A stretch of DNA of 64,000 nucleotides. Source: JACKII01 sp965202745 (lineage in GTDB: Bacteria > Pseudomonadota > Alphaproteobacteria > Bin95). The notes under the pieces were generated by a model that was not told the DNA's origin, searched no databases, and was given only the letters and a program-made list of their open reading frames with translations. The DNA is taken from positions 310,001-374,000 of the forward strand of contig CBDBCB010000022.1 in NCBI GenBank assembly GCA_965202745.1, written 5' to 3'. Shown here piece after piece: positions 1-9,247 of the stretch. The translations under genes were made by a program, and so were the position numbers. The stretch's first letter is position 1. The number at the start of each line of letters is the position of its first letter.

Positions 1-1206
1 TTTTCCGCCGATCCGCTGACGGATTTGATCCGTTCCGGGGCGCGGCAGTTGATCGAGCAAGCGCTTGAAGCTGAGTGGAGCGCATGGCTTGCGCCATTTT
101 CCAATTAGACGACGTCCGAGGGGCCCGCGCGGGTCGTTCGTCACGCTCACCTGCCAGAACGAGAGGGAATGACCGGGATTGGCCCAGTGCCCGTGAAAGG
201 GCCACGCGGGCGGGATCGTGATCGGCAGGCTGAGAAGGGTCGGTTCTCTTCTTCGATCCTGCCACCGTATCTGCGCAAGGCGAAGTCCGTCGAGGACTTG
301 CTGCCCTGGCTTTCCCTCAACGGCATTTCCACGGGCGATTTTCAGGCGGCCTTGGCCGCGCTGCTCGGGCCGAACGCGGCGGGCCTGTCGTCCCCCACCA
401 TCTCGCGGCTGAAGTCCGATTGGTGGGAGGAGTACGACCGCTGGCAGAAGCGCGATCTCAGCGCCCGGCGCATCGTCTATGTCTGGGCGGATGGCGTCTA
501 TTTCCAGCCAAGGATGGAAGAAAAGCAATGTGTTCTGGGGCTGATCGGCGCGGATGAATGGGGCCGAAAGGAGATACTGGGGCTGATCGACGGCTATCGC
601 GAAAGGACCCAAAGCTGGCGCGCGCTCCTGCTCGACCTCAAGCGGCGCGGCCTCAATCACGCGCCCGATCTCGCGGTAGGCGACGGTGCACTGGGCTTCT
701 GGGCCGCCCTTCGCGCGGTCTTCGGCGCGACCGCAGAACAGCGCTGCTGGTTCCATAAAACCGGCAATGGGCTGAAGGCAATGCCCCAATCGGTGCAAGC
801 GAAAGCCAAAGGCCCCCTGCACGACATCTGGCAGGCAGAGACGAAGGCCGAAGCCATGGCAGCCTGCGATTTCTTCATCGAGACCTACGGCGTGAAAGAC
901 GAACAAGCGGTAGCCAAATGGATCAAAGACCGTGACGTGCTGCTGGCCTTCTATGATTTCCCGGCAGAACAGTGGAAACACATCAGGACCACCCATCCCA
1001 TCGAAAGCGCCTTCGCGACGGTGTGTCACCGGACAGGTAAAACCAAAGGCTGTCTGAGCCGAAAGACCGCCCTCGCCATGGCGGTCAGGCTCCTGATGTC
1101 AGCGCAGGGCAAATGGCGAAAGCGCGACGGCGCAAATCGCATGCCTGGGATAATCCAGGGCATTGCATTCATCGACGGGATCAAACAAATGCAAAACGCC
1201 GCCTGA
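1..1206 (+). pseudogene. IS256-family (Mutator-type) transposase, interrupted by an in-frame TAG
   Basis: DDE transposase that would mobilise its own element. One frame is open from the window edge to 1206 apart from a TAG at 106-108. Codons before the stop read as the family's N-terminal segment (ending WLAPFSN). Codons after it continue with VVRHAHLPERE and IGPVPVK, also typical of the family, so the stop sits inside one coding frame, perhaps a CAG-to-TAG change. The first ATG after the stop (169) would give 345 aa lacking the N-terminal DNA-binding part. The conserved blocks WADGVYF, GDGALGFW, CWFHKT and the late HPIES glutamate are intact. The nonsense reading is an inference; the family call is firm. 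Confidence 0.8.
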
Positions 1207-1235
1207 TCAAGCCGTCACCAACTTTCGCCATAGCT
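1..1235 (+). mobile_element. IS256-family insertion sequence, left part outside window
   Basis: The transposase frame begins before the window edge and ends at 1206. The 25-30 bp after its stop (about 1208-1235, ending in GCCATAGCTC) resemble the terminal repeat of IS256 elements as I remember them. The left end is not in the window, so inverted repeats and target duplication cannot be compared. The element lies directly downstream of the broken SDR gene at 1251-2095. Confidence 0.7.
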
Positions 1236-1250
1236 CCCAATCGCACAAAA

Positions 1251-2095
1251 CTATGCGTAATACACGCCGCCGTTCACCTGAATGACCTGACCGGTGATAT
1301 AGGCTGCCTCCGGAAGGCACAGATGCCGCACCATAGCAGCGATCTCTTCCGGGTGGCCTTTACGGCCAAGCTGCCTCCGGAAGGCACAGATGCCGCACCA
1401 TAGCAGCGATCTCTTCCGGGTGGCCTTTACGGCCAAGCGGGATGTTTTCCGTGCCCAAACGCCCCGGCAATGCGCCGGCCGCAGCACCACGCACTGTGTC
1501 CATGGCACCCGGCGAAACACTGTTGGCCGTAATGCCGAATTGCGCCAGATCAGACGCCAGGCCGTGGGTAAAACCTTCCAAGCCACCTTTCGCCGCACAG
1601 ACATGGGCACGATTCGGGGTGCCTAGCCGGGTTGATACGCCCGACATGATGATGATCCGGCCGCCTTTACCGCCCGCGATCATGTGCGGCACTGCCGAAC
1701 TGATGGTGTGGAATGCGCCGTCCAGGACCACTTTCAGCACCTGGGTCCATTCCTCAAACGATATTTCGGGGAACGGAGTCTGCCGCCGCATGGCCGGGTT
1801 GCTGACCATAATGTCCAGCCTGCCGAAATCCGCGGCGATCCGATCGACCATGGACTTGACCGCTGGCCCATCCGTCACGTCCGCGCGCGGTGCCCTGACC
1901 GTGAGCAGCGTTGATTTCCGCCACAACAGAATCGACCGCGGCGCTATCCGACAAGCCGTTGATCGCAACCTGCGCGCCAACCTTTGCCAGCTGCAAAGCG
2001 ATTTCACGTCCGATATTTTTGCCGGAGCCAGTTATCAACTCAACCTAACCGGCCAGCGCCTTGCGGCTAATGCCGCCGTCTGTCGTTTCTGTCAT
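1251..2095 (-). pseudogene. Short-chain dehydrogenase/reductase (SDR), three lesions
   Basis: NAD(P)-dependent oxidoreductase of unknown substrate. Family marks are a TGSGKNIG nucleotide-binding motif near the N-terminus, a late IIIMSGVSTRLG segment, and a C-terminal YITGQVIQVNGG tail. From the ATG at 2095 (MTETTDGG) the frame meets a TAG at 2045-2047, where relatives have a residue just before the ITGSG motif. It then shifts frame near 1880-1890 (after NAAHGQGT, resuming at RADVTDGP). Finally a 67-bp tandem duplication at 1303-1436 shifts the frame again before the C-terminal tail. The usual Tyr-x-x-x-Lys pair is also odd: the segment reads HVCAAKGG, with His in place of Tyr. Three independent lesions make this a true pseudogene rather than a sequencing slip. 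Confidence 0.85.
1303..1436. repeat. Exact 67-bp tandem duplication
   Basis: Bases 1303-1369 are repeated immediately at 1370-1436. Because 67 is not a multiple of three, the duplication shifts the reading frame of the SDR gene. Both copies encode the same LGRKGHPEEIAAMVRHL segment. The copies appear identical, which suggests a recent slippage or unequal crossover. Confidence 0.9.
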
Positions 2096-2133
2096 GATGT
2101 CCTGATCGGCCTGCGCCATGCCAGGCAAGGTAA

Positions 2134-2209
2134 TGGTGGGCGGTGACAGGCTCGAACTGCCGACCTACTGGGTGTAAACCAGCCACTCTACCAACTGAGC
2201 TAACCGCCC
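2134..2209 (-). tRNA. tRNA-Val (anticodon TAC)
   Basis: On the minus strand the 76 nt fold as a tRNA. The 7-bp acceptor stem GGGCGGT/ACCGCCC is followed by A73 and an encoded CCA. The D arm starts GCTCAGTTGGTAGAG. The anticodon stem-loop is GCTGG-TTTACAC-CCAGT with anticodon TAC, and the T loop is TTCGAGC. It lies between hupB and the broken SDR gene, on the same strand as both. Confidence 0.97.
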
Positions 2210-2226
2210 AAAACCGAATATAGCGG

Positions 2227-2251
2227 AAAAGCGTTGACCAAAGGTCAACGC
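2227..2251 (-). terminator. Rho-independent terminator of hupB
   Basis: On the minus strand GCGTTGACC and GGTCAACGC form a perfect 9-bp stem around a 3-nt loop, followed by TTTT. It begins 13 nt past the hupB stop and separates hupB from the downstream tRNA-Val. Confidence 0.85.
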
Positions 2252-2264
2252 CCAACCAGATGCC

Positions 2265-2543
2265 TCAGCCGCCGTTCAGGGCATCTTTCAGGCCTTTACC
2301 GGCTTTGAACTTCGGCTGCACCGAAGCCGCAATATTGATGGTCTCACCCGTGCGCGGATTGCGGCCGGTAGTGGCTGCACGCTGCGAAGTCGCAAACGTA
2401 CCGAAGCCGACCAGGCGAATATCTTCACCGCCCTTCAGCGCAGAGGTGATGGTGTCGAAAACCGCATCGACTGCTTTAGCAGCATCGGCACGGGCGATAT
2501 CGGCGCTTTCGGCGACAGCCGAAACAAGATCATTCTTATTCAA
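2265..2543 (-). CDS. hupB: DNA-binding protein HU-beta
   Basis: Small histone-like protein that bends and compacts DNA as a dimer in the nucleoid. The 92 residues start NKNDLVSAVAES and carry the family signature around GFGTFATSQRAATTGRNPRTG plus the C-terminal FKAGKGLKDALNG. I chose the TTG at 2543 because AGGGAGA lies about 6 nt upstream and the protein then has the usual HU length and start. An in-frame ATG further up would add a stretch not found in HU. The gene is last in the tig-clpP-clpX-lon-hupB order, a common arrangement, with its own terminator. Confidence 0.95.
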   Translation of the reverse strand: MNKNDLVSAVAESADIARADAAKAVDAVFDTITSALKGGEDIRLVGFGTFATSQRAATTGRNPRTGETINIAASVQPKFKAGKGLKDALNGG

Positions 2544-2882
2544 CGAGTGTCTCCCTGTTCCCATTAACTCTCTACTCAAATTCACCAACCCACAGCCAAT
2601 GAAACGAGCATTAACAGCCGCAGGATACGCCGGCCGGTGGATCGGTCAATCACAGATCGCATTTGTGTAACCGTTTTTCGGTACCGCGCCGCCTGTTTTG
2701 GCCAAGATATCCAACAGGCTGGACGTCATTCACATGCAAATATTTGCACCTAATAACAAGTTGCCGTTCGCTGCCGGCTTCACCGGGAAAGAGGCAGCCC
2801 ACCTAAAACGTTCCAGCCAAGCTGACAGCGAAGCATTCGGGCAGGCAGGCAGGCCCCCCCTGCCCCACAGGTCCCTGTCTAC
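2544..2882. other. Intergenic region upstream of hupB
   Basis: No convincing gene in these roughly 340 bases; the plus-strand reading frame here has no family features. The part next to hupB is comparatively AT-rich and presumably holds the hupB promoter, but I cannot point to clear -35 and -10 boxes. Confidence 0.5.
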
Positions 2883-3000
2883 TAGAGCAGGCCCCAACCC
2901 GTCTGAATCGGGTGAACCTGCTCTACTTCTGAGAGTTAGAGGATCTTGCCCGGCAAATTAATCGCGGCACCGGACCAATTCACCGACGATGCTCTAGTGC
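2883..3000. repeat. RIME-like palindromic repeat, copy 1
   Basis: TAGAGCAGG (2883-2891) and CCTGCTCTA (2917-2925) are perfect inverted arms, with further pairing of AACCCG against TCGGGT inside. A flanking GAGAGTTAGAGGATCTT segment is shared with copy 2 at 15366-15445. On the minus strand another TAGAGC at the far edge contains the lon stop codon. Dispersed palindromes of this kind, called RIMEs in rhizobia, are known in alphaproteobacteria. Confidence 0.7.
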
Positions 3001-5369
3001 TTGACGACCTCACTGGAGACAGTGCCGTCTTTGCCGACAATATCCGGCGTCCATTCCACTGCCACCGGCAGCTCCGTCAATGCCAGGGCAAGCACCTCAT
3101 CCACGGTTTCCACCGGGATGATCTCCAGCCCCTGCTTCACGTTATCCGGGACTTCGGCCAGATCTTTTTCATTTTCCTTTGGAATCAGGACCTTGGTGAT
3201 CCCGCCGCGCAAGGCTGCCAGCAGTTTCTCCTTCAGACCGCCAATGGGCAATACCCGCCCGCGCAGCGTAATCTCGCCGGTCATGGCGACATTCCGGCGG
3301 ACCGGTATGTCGGACAGGGCGGAGATCATGGCCGTGCACATGGCGACACCCGCCGACGGTCCATCCTTCGGCGTCGCGCCTTCGGGGACGTGGACGTGAA
3401 TGTCCTTTTTCTCGAACTCCGGCGGAATGATGCCGTAGTTCAGCAGGCGGGAGCGCACGTAGCTGCGCGCAGCCTGCACCGATTCCTGCATCACGTCGCC
3501 GAGCTTGCCGGTGTGGGCGACATTGCCCTTGCCCGGCATCGTCGCCGCCTCGACCTGCAGCAACTCGCCGCCGACTTCTGTCCAGGCAAGCCCCGTAACG
3601 ACGCCAACCAAATCTTCCGATTCGGCCTCGCCGTAGCGGAATTTGCGCACGCCCGCCATATCACCGAGGTTTTCCGCCGTGATGGTGATCTCGGTCTTAT
3701 CGGTGGTCGCAATTTCCTTCAGGCTCTTGCGGGCCAGATTGGCGATTTCGCGCTCCAGGCTCCGCACGCCGGCTTCCCGGCTGTAGTAGCGAATCAAATC
3801 TCGGACCGCGTCGTCCTCAATCGTCACCTCACCCTTCTTCATGCCATTGTCTTTCTGGACCTTCGGGATCAGGTGGCGCTTGGCGATTTCGATCTTCTCA
3901 TCCTCGGTGTAACCCGGGATGCGGATGATCTCCATACGGTCCAGCAGGGGTTGCGGCATGCGCAGCGTGTTGGCCGTCGTGATGAACATAACGTCCGACA
4001 GGTCGTATTCGACCTCCATATAGTGGTCGGAGAACGAACCGTTCTGCGCCGGGTCCAGCACTTCCAGCAGGGCTGAGGCCGGATCGCCGCGCCAATCCGC
4101 GCCCAGCTTATCGATCTCATCCAGCAGGAATAGCGGATTGGAGGTCTTGGCCTTTTTCATGCCCTGAATGACCTTACCCGGCATTGAGCCGATGTAGGTC
4201 CGGCGATGGCCGCGAATCTCCGCCTCGTCCCGCACACCGCCGAGCGACATGCGCACAAAGTTGCGGCCCGTGGCCCGCGCAATCGACTGGCCGAGTGAGG
4301 TTTTGCCGACGCCCGGCGGTCCGACGAGGCACAGAATCGGCCCCTTCACCACGCGGGTGCGGCCTTGCACAGCCAGATACTCGACAATCCGTTCCTTGAC
4401 ATTGTCCAGGCCATAGTGGTCGGCGTCGAGAATCTCTTGGGCCTTCAACAGGTCTTTTGAAACCTTGCTGCGCTTTTTCCACGGAATAGACAACATCCAG
4501 TCCAGGTAGTTGCGCACCACGGTCGCCTCAGCCGACATCGGGCTCATATTGCGGAGTTTCTTCAACTCCGCCTGAGCCTTTTCCTTGGCTTCCTTGGTCA
4601 GTTTGGTCTTTTCGAGGCGCTCTTCCAGCTCCGCGATTTCATCCTTGCCGGCCTCGCCGTCGCCCAATTCCTTCTGAATGGCCTTCATCTGCTCATTCAG
4701 ATAGTACTCGCGCTGGGTCTTTTCCATCTGGCGCTTGACGCGGCTGCGGATGCGTTTTTCCACCTCCAGCACGTCGATTTCGCCTTCCATATGGGCGAAC
4801 ACACGCTCCAGCCGCTCGCGGACGGAGGTCGTCTCCAGCAATTCCTGCTTTTCCGGAATCTTCAGCGACAGGTGTGCGGCGACCGTATCGGCCAGCTTGG
4901 CCGGGTCTTCTACCTGGTTGATCGAGACCAACACTTCCGGCGGGATTTTCTTGTTCAGCTTCACATAGGATTCGAACTGGCTGACCACGGTGCGGGCCAG
5001 CGCCGATTCCTCCGCCTCCACCTCGTCCGGCTCGTCCAGGAATTCGGTTTCTGCTTCCAGGAACTCTTCATGCTCCAGGTAGCGTGCGATGGAGGCACGC
5101 TTAGTGCCTTCGACCAGCACTTTGACCGTGCCGTCCGGCAGTTTCAGCAGTTGCAACACGGTTCCCACGGTGCCAACCGTGTAAATATCGTCCGTGTGGG
5201 GATCATCTTCGGCAGCGTCTTTTTGCGCCACCAGCATAATCTGCTTGTCGTTTTTCATCACCTCTTCGAGCGCTCGAACCGATTTCTCGCGGCCAACGAA
5301 GAGCGGCACAATCATGTGCGGGAACACGACAATGTCGCGCAGGGGCAGTACGGGGAACGTTTCGATCAT
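2994..5369 (-). CDS. lon: ATP-dependent protease Lon
   Basis: Cytoplasmic AAA+ serine protease that degrades misfolded and regulatory proteins. The 791 residues, close to the usual 780-820, show the N-terminal substrate-binding domain (FPVLPLRDIVVFP at the start). A charged coiled region runs over about 190-275, Walker A GPPGVGKTS is near 350, and Walker B FLLDEIDK follows. The C-terminal protease domain has the catalytic serine in KDGPSAGVAM and the lysine in GGLKEKLLAA. It lies downstream of clpX on the same strand. Its TAG stop falls in the TAGAGC edge of a RIME-like repeat. No lesions seen. Confidence 0.98.
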   Translation of the reverse strand: MIETFPVLPLRDIVVFPHMIVPLFVGREKSVRALEEVMKNDKQIMLVAQKDAAEDDPHTDDIYTVGTVGTVLQLLKLPDGTVKVLVEGTKRASIARYLEHEEFLEAETEFLDEPDEVEAEESALARTVVSQFESYVKLNKKIPPEVLVSINQVEDPAKLADTVAAHLSLKIPEKQELLETTSVRERLERVFAHMEGEIDVLEVEKRIRSRVKRQMEKTQREYYLNEQMKAIQKELGDGEAGKDEIAELEERLEKTKLTKEAKEKAQAELKKLRNMSPMSAEATVVRNYLDWMLSIPWKKRSKVSKDLLKAQEILDADHYGLDNVKERIVEYLAVQGRTRVVKGPILCLVGPPGVGKTSLGQSIARATGRNFVRMSLGGVRDEAEIRGHRRTYIGSMPGKVIQGMKKAKTSNPLFLLDEIDKLGADWRGDPASALLEVLDPAQNGSFSDHYMEVEYDLSDVMFITTANTLRMPQPLLDRMEIIRIPGYTEDEKIEIAKRHLIPKVQKDNGMKKGEVTIEDDAVRDLIRYYSREAGVRSLEREIANLARKSLKEIATTDKTEITITAENLGDMAGVRKFRYGEAESEDLVGVVTGLAWTEVGGELLQVEAATMPGKGNVAHTGKLGDVMQESVQAARSYVRSRLLNYGIIPPEFEKKDIHVHVPEGATPKDGPSAGVAMCTAMISALSDIPVRRNVAMTGEITLRGRVLPIGGLKEKLLAALRGGITKVLIPKENEKDLAEVPDNVKQGLEIIPVETVDEVLALALTELPVAVEWTPDIVGKDGTVSSEVVKH

Positions 5370-5527
5370 CAGACACCTCTAACCGACGCTCATGCTGGGT
5401 AGCATGAACTCGCAATCATGGTAATCGAGATAGGTACGGCGTCGATCAAAAACAACCGCACGCGCCAGGGCTGCCCCGCAAACGGCCCGTTGGTCAGACC
5501 ATCCGCCGCGCCGGCGCTTGGCAACGG

Positions 5528-6802
5528 TCAGGAAGCGAGGTCGGAACCCGCGCCTGCCTTCTTCTCGGTATAAATATAAAGTGGCGCGGCGCGGCCTTCG
5601 ACGACTTCCCGATTCACCACCACATCTTCGACGCCATCCAGGGTCGGCAATTCGAACATCGGCTCCAGCAGGATAGCTTCCATGATGGAGCGCAGACCGC
5701 GAGCGCCGGTTTTGCGCTCGATCGCCCGCTTTGCCACGCTGCTCAGCGCGTCGTCGGTGAATTTCAGGTTGACGTTTTCCATCTCGAACAACCGCTGATA
5801 CTGTTTCACCAGCGCATTCTTCGGTGCCGTCAGGATCTCCACCAATGCCGTTTCGTCCAGGTCTTCCAGCGTTGCCAAAACCGGCATACGGCCGACGAAT
5901 TCCGGGATCAGGCCGAAGCGCAGCAGGTCTTCCGGCTCCACCTGCTTCAGCAGTTCAACGGTCTGCCGGTCGTCCGGCGAGCGCACATCGGCACCAAAAC
6001 CAATAGCCATACCTTTGCCCCGGTCGGCAATCAGCTTGTCGAGGCCTGCAAAAGCGCCGCCGACGATAAACAGGATATTGGTCGTATCCACCTGCAGGAA
6101 TTCCTGCTGCGGATGCTTGCGCCCGCCTTGGGGCGGTACGCTGGCGACCGTGCCTTCCATGATTTTCAGCAAGGCCTGCTGCACGCCCTCGCCCGACACG
6201 TCGCGGGTGATAGAGGGGTTGTCGGACTTGCGGCTGATCTTGTCGACCTCGTCGATATAGACGATGCCGCGCTGGGCGCGTTCCACGTTGTAGTCGGCGG
6301 CCTGCAGCAGGCGTAAGATGATGTTTTCCACATCCTCGCCCACATATCCGGCTTCGGTCAGCGTGGTGGCGTCGGCCATGGTGAAGGGCACATCCAGGAT
6401 GCGGGCCAGCGTCTGGGCCAGCAGCGTCTTGCCGCAACCGGTCGGGCCGATCAGCATGATGTTGGACTTGGCGATTTCAATCTCGTTCGCCTTGCCCGCA
6501 TGCGCCAGGCGTTTGTAGTGGTTATGCACCGCTACGGAGAGCACGCGCTTCGCACCGTTCTGACCAATCACGTAATCGTCCAGCACATCGCAAATCTCGC
6601 GCGGCGTCGGGACGCCATCGCGGGATTTGACCATCGTGCTTTTGTGCTCCTCACGGATGATATCCATGCAGAGCTCGACACACTCGTCACAAATAAACAC
6701 GGTCGGGCCAGCGATCAGTTTCCTGACCTCATGCTGGCTTTTCCCGCAAAACGAGCAATACAGGGTGTTCTTTGCGTCACCGCCGTTGCTGGACTTGCTC
6801 AT
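5528..6802 (-). CDS. clpX: ATP-dependent Clp protease ATP-binding subunit ClpX
   Basis: AAA+ unfoldase that recognises tagged substrates and feeds them into ClpP. The 424 residues begin with the zinc-binding C4 domain (LYCSFCGKS and FICDECVELC, residues about 14-46). Then come Walker A GPTGCGKT, Walker B IVYIDEVDKI, the RKSDNPS segment and sensor 2 near GARGLR. Length and order are those of a full ClpX. It follows clpP by 156 bp and precedes lon by 158 bp on the same strand. In alphaproteobacteria ClpXP clears cell-cycle regulators, which fits the presence of trcR elsewhere in the window. Confidence 0.98.
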   Translation of the reverse strand: MSKSSNGGDAKNTLYCSFCGKSQHEVRKLIAGPTVFICDECVELCMDIIREEHKSTMVKSRDGVPTPREICDVLDDYVIGQNGAKRVLSVAVHNHYKRLAHAGKANEIEIAKSNIMLIGPTGCGKTLLAQTLARILDVPFTMADATTLTEAGYVGEDVENIILRLLQAADYNVERAQRGIVYIDEVDKISRKSDNPSITRDVSGEGVQQALLKIMEGTVASVPPQGGRKHPQQEFLQVDTTNILFIVGGAFAGLDKLIADRGKGMAIGFGADVRSPDDRQTVELLKQVEPEDLLRFGLIPEFVGRMPVLATLEDLDETALVEILTAPKNALVKQYQRLFEMENVNLKFTDDALSSVAKRAIERKTGARGLRSIMEAILLEPMFELPTLDGVEDVVVNREVVEGRAAPLYIYTEKKAGAGSDLAS

Positions 6803-6958
6803 AGGCTTCCCAATTCGTCCGCGTACTCTAGCCCAATATGTTGGCAGGCTTACGGCTGCCAGACAATGGGCCAGACGCTAAATGTTGACCATCACCGTGA
6901 TACCGTGACGGTAATATGACAGGCAAACCTGACGAAATCACAAACGTCACCCGCCGTT

Positions 6959-7627
6959 CTATGCGCCTTCGGCGACGTCGGGGACCGGACGCTTGGCCAC
7001 CACTTCATCGACAATACCGAAGGCTTTCGCCTCTTCGGCCGTCATAAAGTGGTCACGCTCCAGGGCATTTTCGATCTTCTTAATGTCCTGACCGGTATGG
7101 TGCACGTAAATCTCGTTCAGGCGCTGGCGCAGCGCCAAAATCTCGCGGGCGTGAATCTCGATATCAGTCGCCTGACCAGAGAAGCCGCCAGAGGGCTGAT
7201 GCACCATAATCCGGGCGTTTGGCAGGCTGTAGCGTTTGCCGGGAGCACCGGCCGCCATCAGCAATGAGCCCATGCTGGCCGCCTGGCCCACGCACACCGT
7301 CGATACCTCGCAGCGGATGTACTGCATGGTGTCATAGATCGCCAGACCGGACGACACGACGCCACCCGGCGAGTTGATGTAGAAGTAGATATCCTTAGTC
7401 GGATTTTCTGCTTCCAGGAACAGCAACTGCGCGCAGATCAGGCTGGAAACGCCATCATGCACCGGGCCGGTCAGAAAGATGATCCGCTCCTTCAGCAGGC
7501 GCGAATAAATGTCATAGGCACGCTCGCCCCGGTTGGTGGTTTCCACCACCATCGGAACCAGGTTGTTCATCGTTGGGTTAAACCCCTGGGGGTCAAAAGA
7601 TTGTGGGTCGAACGGATGGTTGGACAC
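6959..7627 (-). CDS. clpP: ATP-dependent Clp protease proteolytic subunit ClpP
   Basis: Serine peptidase that forms the tetradecameric chamber used by ClpX or ClpA. The 222 residues contain the catalytic serine in GQAASMGSLL, the histidine in RIMVHQPSGG and the aspartate in FGIVDEVV. The N-terminus carries about 19 extra residues (SFDPQGFNP) before MNNLVPMVVE, where many ClpP proteins begin. A start at that internal Met would give about 203 aa, so the start is the main uncertainty. It sits 50 bp downstream of tig on the same strand and is probably co-transcribed. Confidence 0.97.
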   Translation of the reverse strand: MSNHPFDPQSFDPQGFNPTMNNLVPMVVETTNRGERAYDIYSRLLKERIIFLTGPVHDGVSSLICAQLLFLEAENPTKDIYFYINSPGGVVSSGLAIYDTMQYIRCEVSTVCVGQAASMGSLLMAAGAPGKRYSLPNARIMVHQPSGGFSGQATDIEIHAREILALRQRLNEIYVHHTGQDIKKIENALERDHFMTAEEAKAFGIVDEVVAKRPVPDVAEGA

Positions 7628-7677
7628 GGTGCCAGATCCTTTGAAGCTCTCGTAAGGTCACGGAGACGGGCAGGCGG

Positions 7678-9048
7678 TTAAGCCTGTTCGCCGTCGTCGC
7701 CGGTTTCCGCGGATTTCTCCGCCTCTTCCGCATCGGGGTCGGCCAAGATCTCCGCCGGCGGAACCTTCCGCACTTCGACTTTGGCCAGCTCTAAGATGTA
7801 GTCGACGACCTTATCTTCCAAGATGGGTGCTTGCAGTTGTCCTAACATTTGCGGGTTTTCCGCGTAAAACTTCTGAATCATCTCTTCCTGGCCGGGGTAT
7901 TGCGACGCTTGCTGGGCCATCGCACGGCCAAGGTCTTCGTTCGAGACCTCGATATTGTTCGCCCGGCCGACTTCCGAGAGCAGCAGGCCCAGACGGACCC
8001 GGCGCTGCGCTACCTTGCGGTAGTCGGCTTCCAGCTCTTCGTCGGTCTTGCCTTCGCGGATTTCCTCTGCGTTTTCACCGGCCAGCTGGCCCTGGATTTC
8101 ACCCCAGATGCCTTTGAACTCCTGGTTCACCAGGACTTCCGGCAGCGCGAAGTCGTGCACTTCTTCCAGCTTGTCGAACAGTTCCCGCTTCACCCGGTTC
8201 CGGGCAGCGTCCTTGTACTGGCCCTCAATCGACTTGCGGATTTTGACGCGCAGGTCATCGACGTTTTCCGCGCCCATTTTCTCGGCCAGCGCGTCATTGA
8301 TCTCGACAGGGCCAAGCGCTTTCATGCCCTTAACATTGACCTTGAAGCTGGCTTCCTTGCCAGCCAGGTGCTCTGCGCCGTAATCATCCGGGAAGTTCAC
8401 GGTCACCGTCTTTTCGTCGCACACATTGGCGCCGACAAGCTGCTCTTCAAAGCCAGGAATGAACGAGCCGCTGCCGAGCTGCAGTTCATAGTCCTCAGCC
8501 GCGCCGCCGGGGAACAATTCGCCGTCGATCGAGCCTTCAAAGTCAATGACCAGCACGTCGTCATTGGCCGCCGGGCAGGGTTCTTCGACATCGACGCGTT
8601 CACGGCTATTTTCGGCCATACGGTTCAGTATGTCGTAGATTTCGCTCTCCGGGACGTCCGGCTCCAGCCGTTCCAGTTCCAGTGTTGCGAAATCGACCGG
8701 GGTGAATTCGGGCAGCAGTTCAGCCTTCAGCTTGAACTTAAAGTCGGTGCCTTCATCGAATTCGACATCGGCGATTTCCGGCTGAGCCGCCGGGCGGATG
8801 CCGCGGTCGTCCAGAGCGGATTGGATGCCATCGCGCACCGCTTCATCGATCACCTCACCGGTGACGGATTTGCCAAAGCGTTGGCGCAGGATCTTCATCG
8901 GCGCTTTGCCAGGGCGGAAGCCGGGCAGGTTCACGGTCGGGGCCGCTTCCATCAGCTTTTCGTCGACTTTAGCGTTGATCGCTTCGGCGGCGATGACGCA
9001 ATCGAACTCGCGCTTCAAGCCTTCATTCAGCGTTTCGGTGACTTGCAT
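7678..9048 (-). CDS. tig: Trigger factor
   Basis: Ribosome-associated chaperone with peptidyl-prolyl isomerase activity that meets nascent chains at the exit tunnel. The 456 residues begin MQVTETLNEGLKREF. The ribosome-binding signature GFRPGKAPMKIL comes next, then an FKBP-type domain (DDVLVIDFEGSIDGE), then a helical C-terminal substrate arm with an acidic tail. I chose the ATG at 9048 because the reading frame further upstream runs into the tRNA-Leu gene and matches nothing in the family. It is the first gene of the tig-clpP-clpX-lon-hupB series. Confidence 0.97.
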   Translation of the reverse strand: MQVTETLNEGLKREFDCVIAAEAINAKVDEKLMEAAPTVNLPGFRPGKAPMKILRQRFGKSVTGEVIDEAVRDGIQSALDDRGIRPAAQPEIADVEFDEGTDFKFKLKAELLPEFTPVDFATLELERLEPDVPESEIYDILNRMAENSRERVDVEEPCPAANDDVLVIDFEGSIDGELFPGGAAEDYELQLGSGSFIPGFEEQLVGANVCDEKTVTVNFPDDYGAEHLAGKEASFKVNVKGMKALGPVEINDALAEKMGAENVDDLRVKIRKSIEGQYKDAARNRVKRELFDKLEEVHDFALPEVLVNQEFKGIWGEIQGQLAGENAEEIREGKTDEELEADYRKVAQRRVRLGLLLSEVGRANNIEVSNEDLGRAMAQQASQYPGQEEMIQKFYAENPQMLGQLQAPILEDKVVDYILELAKVEVRKVPPAEILADPDAEEAEKSAETGDDGEQA

Positions 9049-9069
9049 CGAAGGTTCATTCGTTCCTAT

Positions 9070-9088
9070 AAAAAGCCGGAATCCGGCT
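9070..9088 (-). terminator. Rho-independent terminator after tRNA-Leu
   Basis: On the minus strand AGCCGGA and TCCGGCT form a short stem with a tight loop, followed by TTTTT. It lies 5 bp past the tRNA-Leu CCA end and about 20 bp before the tig start, so it could end the tRNA transcript or attenuate read-through into tig. Confidence 0.75.
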
Positions 9089-9092
9089 GTTA

Positions 9093-9178
9093 TGGTGCGG
9101 GCGAAGGGACTCGAACCCCCACGGCCAAGGCCACTGGAACCTAAATCCAGCGCGTCTACCAAATTCCGCCACGCCCGC
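9093..9178 (-). tRNA. tRNA-Leu (anticodon TAG)
   Basis: The 86 nt on the minus strand form a class II tRNA. The acceptor stem GCGGGCG/CGCCCGC is followed by A73 and encoded CCA. The anticodon arm is CTGGA-TTTAGGT-TCCAG with anticodon TAG. A long variable arm (TGGCCTTGGCCG) precedes the T arm with GTTCGAGTC. Confidence 0.97.
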
Positions 9179-9247
9179 GTCGCAAAAGCGTAATCCTATC
9201 GCAGGCAACCGGACGACGCAAGGCGAACCTTGCATAGCCCCTGCATT

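Noticed and set aside
2946..4076. Long plus-strand frame over lon
   Set aside because: Antisense shadow of the lon codon pattern, with no domain features; His/Arg/Gln-rich as expected of a GC-rich reverse frame.
7849..9144. 431-codon plus-strand frame over tig
   Set aside because: Antisense shadow of trigger factor; runs into the tRNA-Leu gene.
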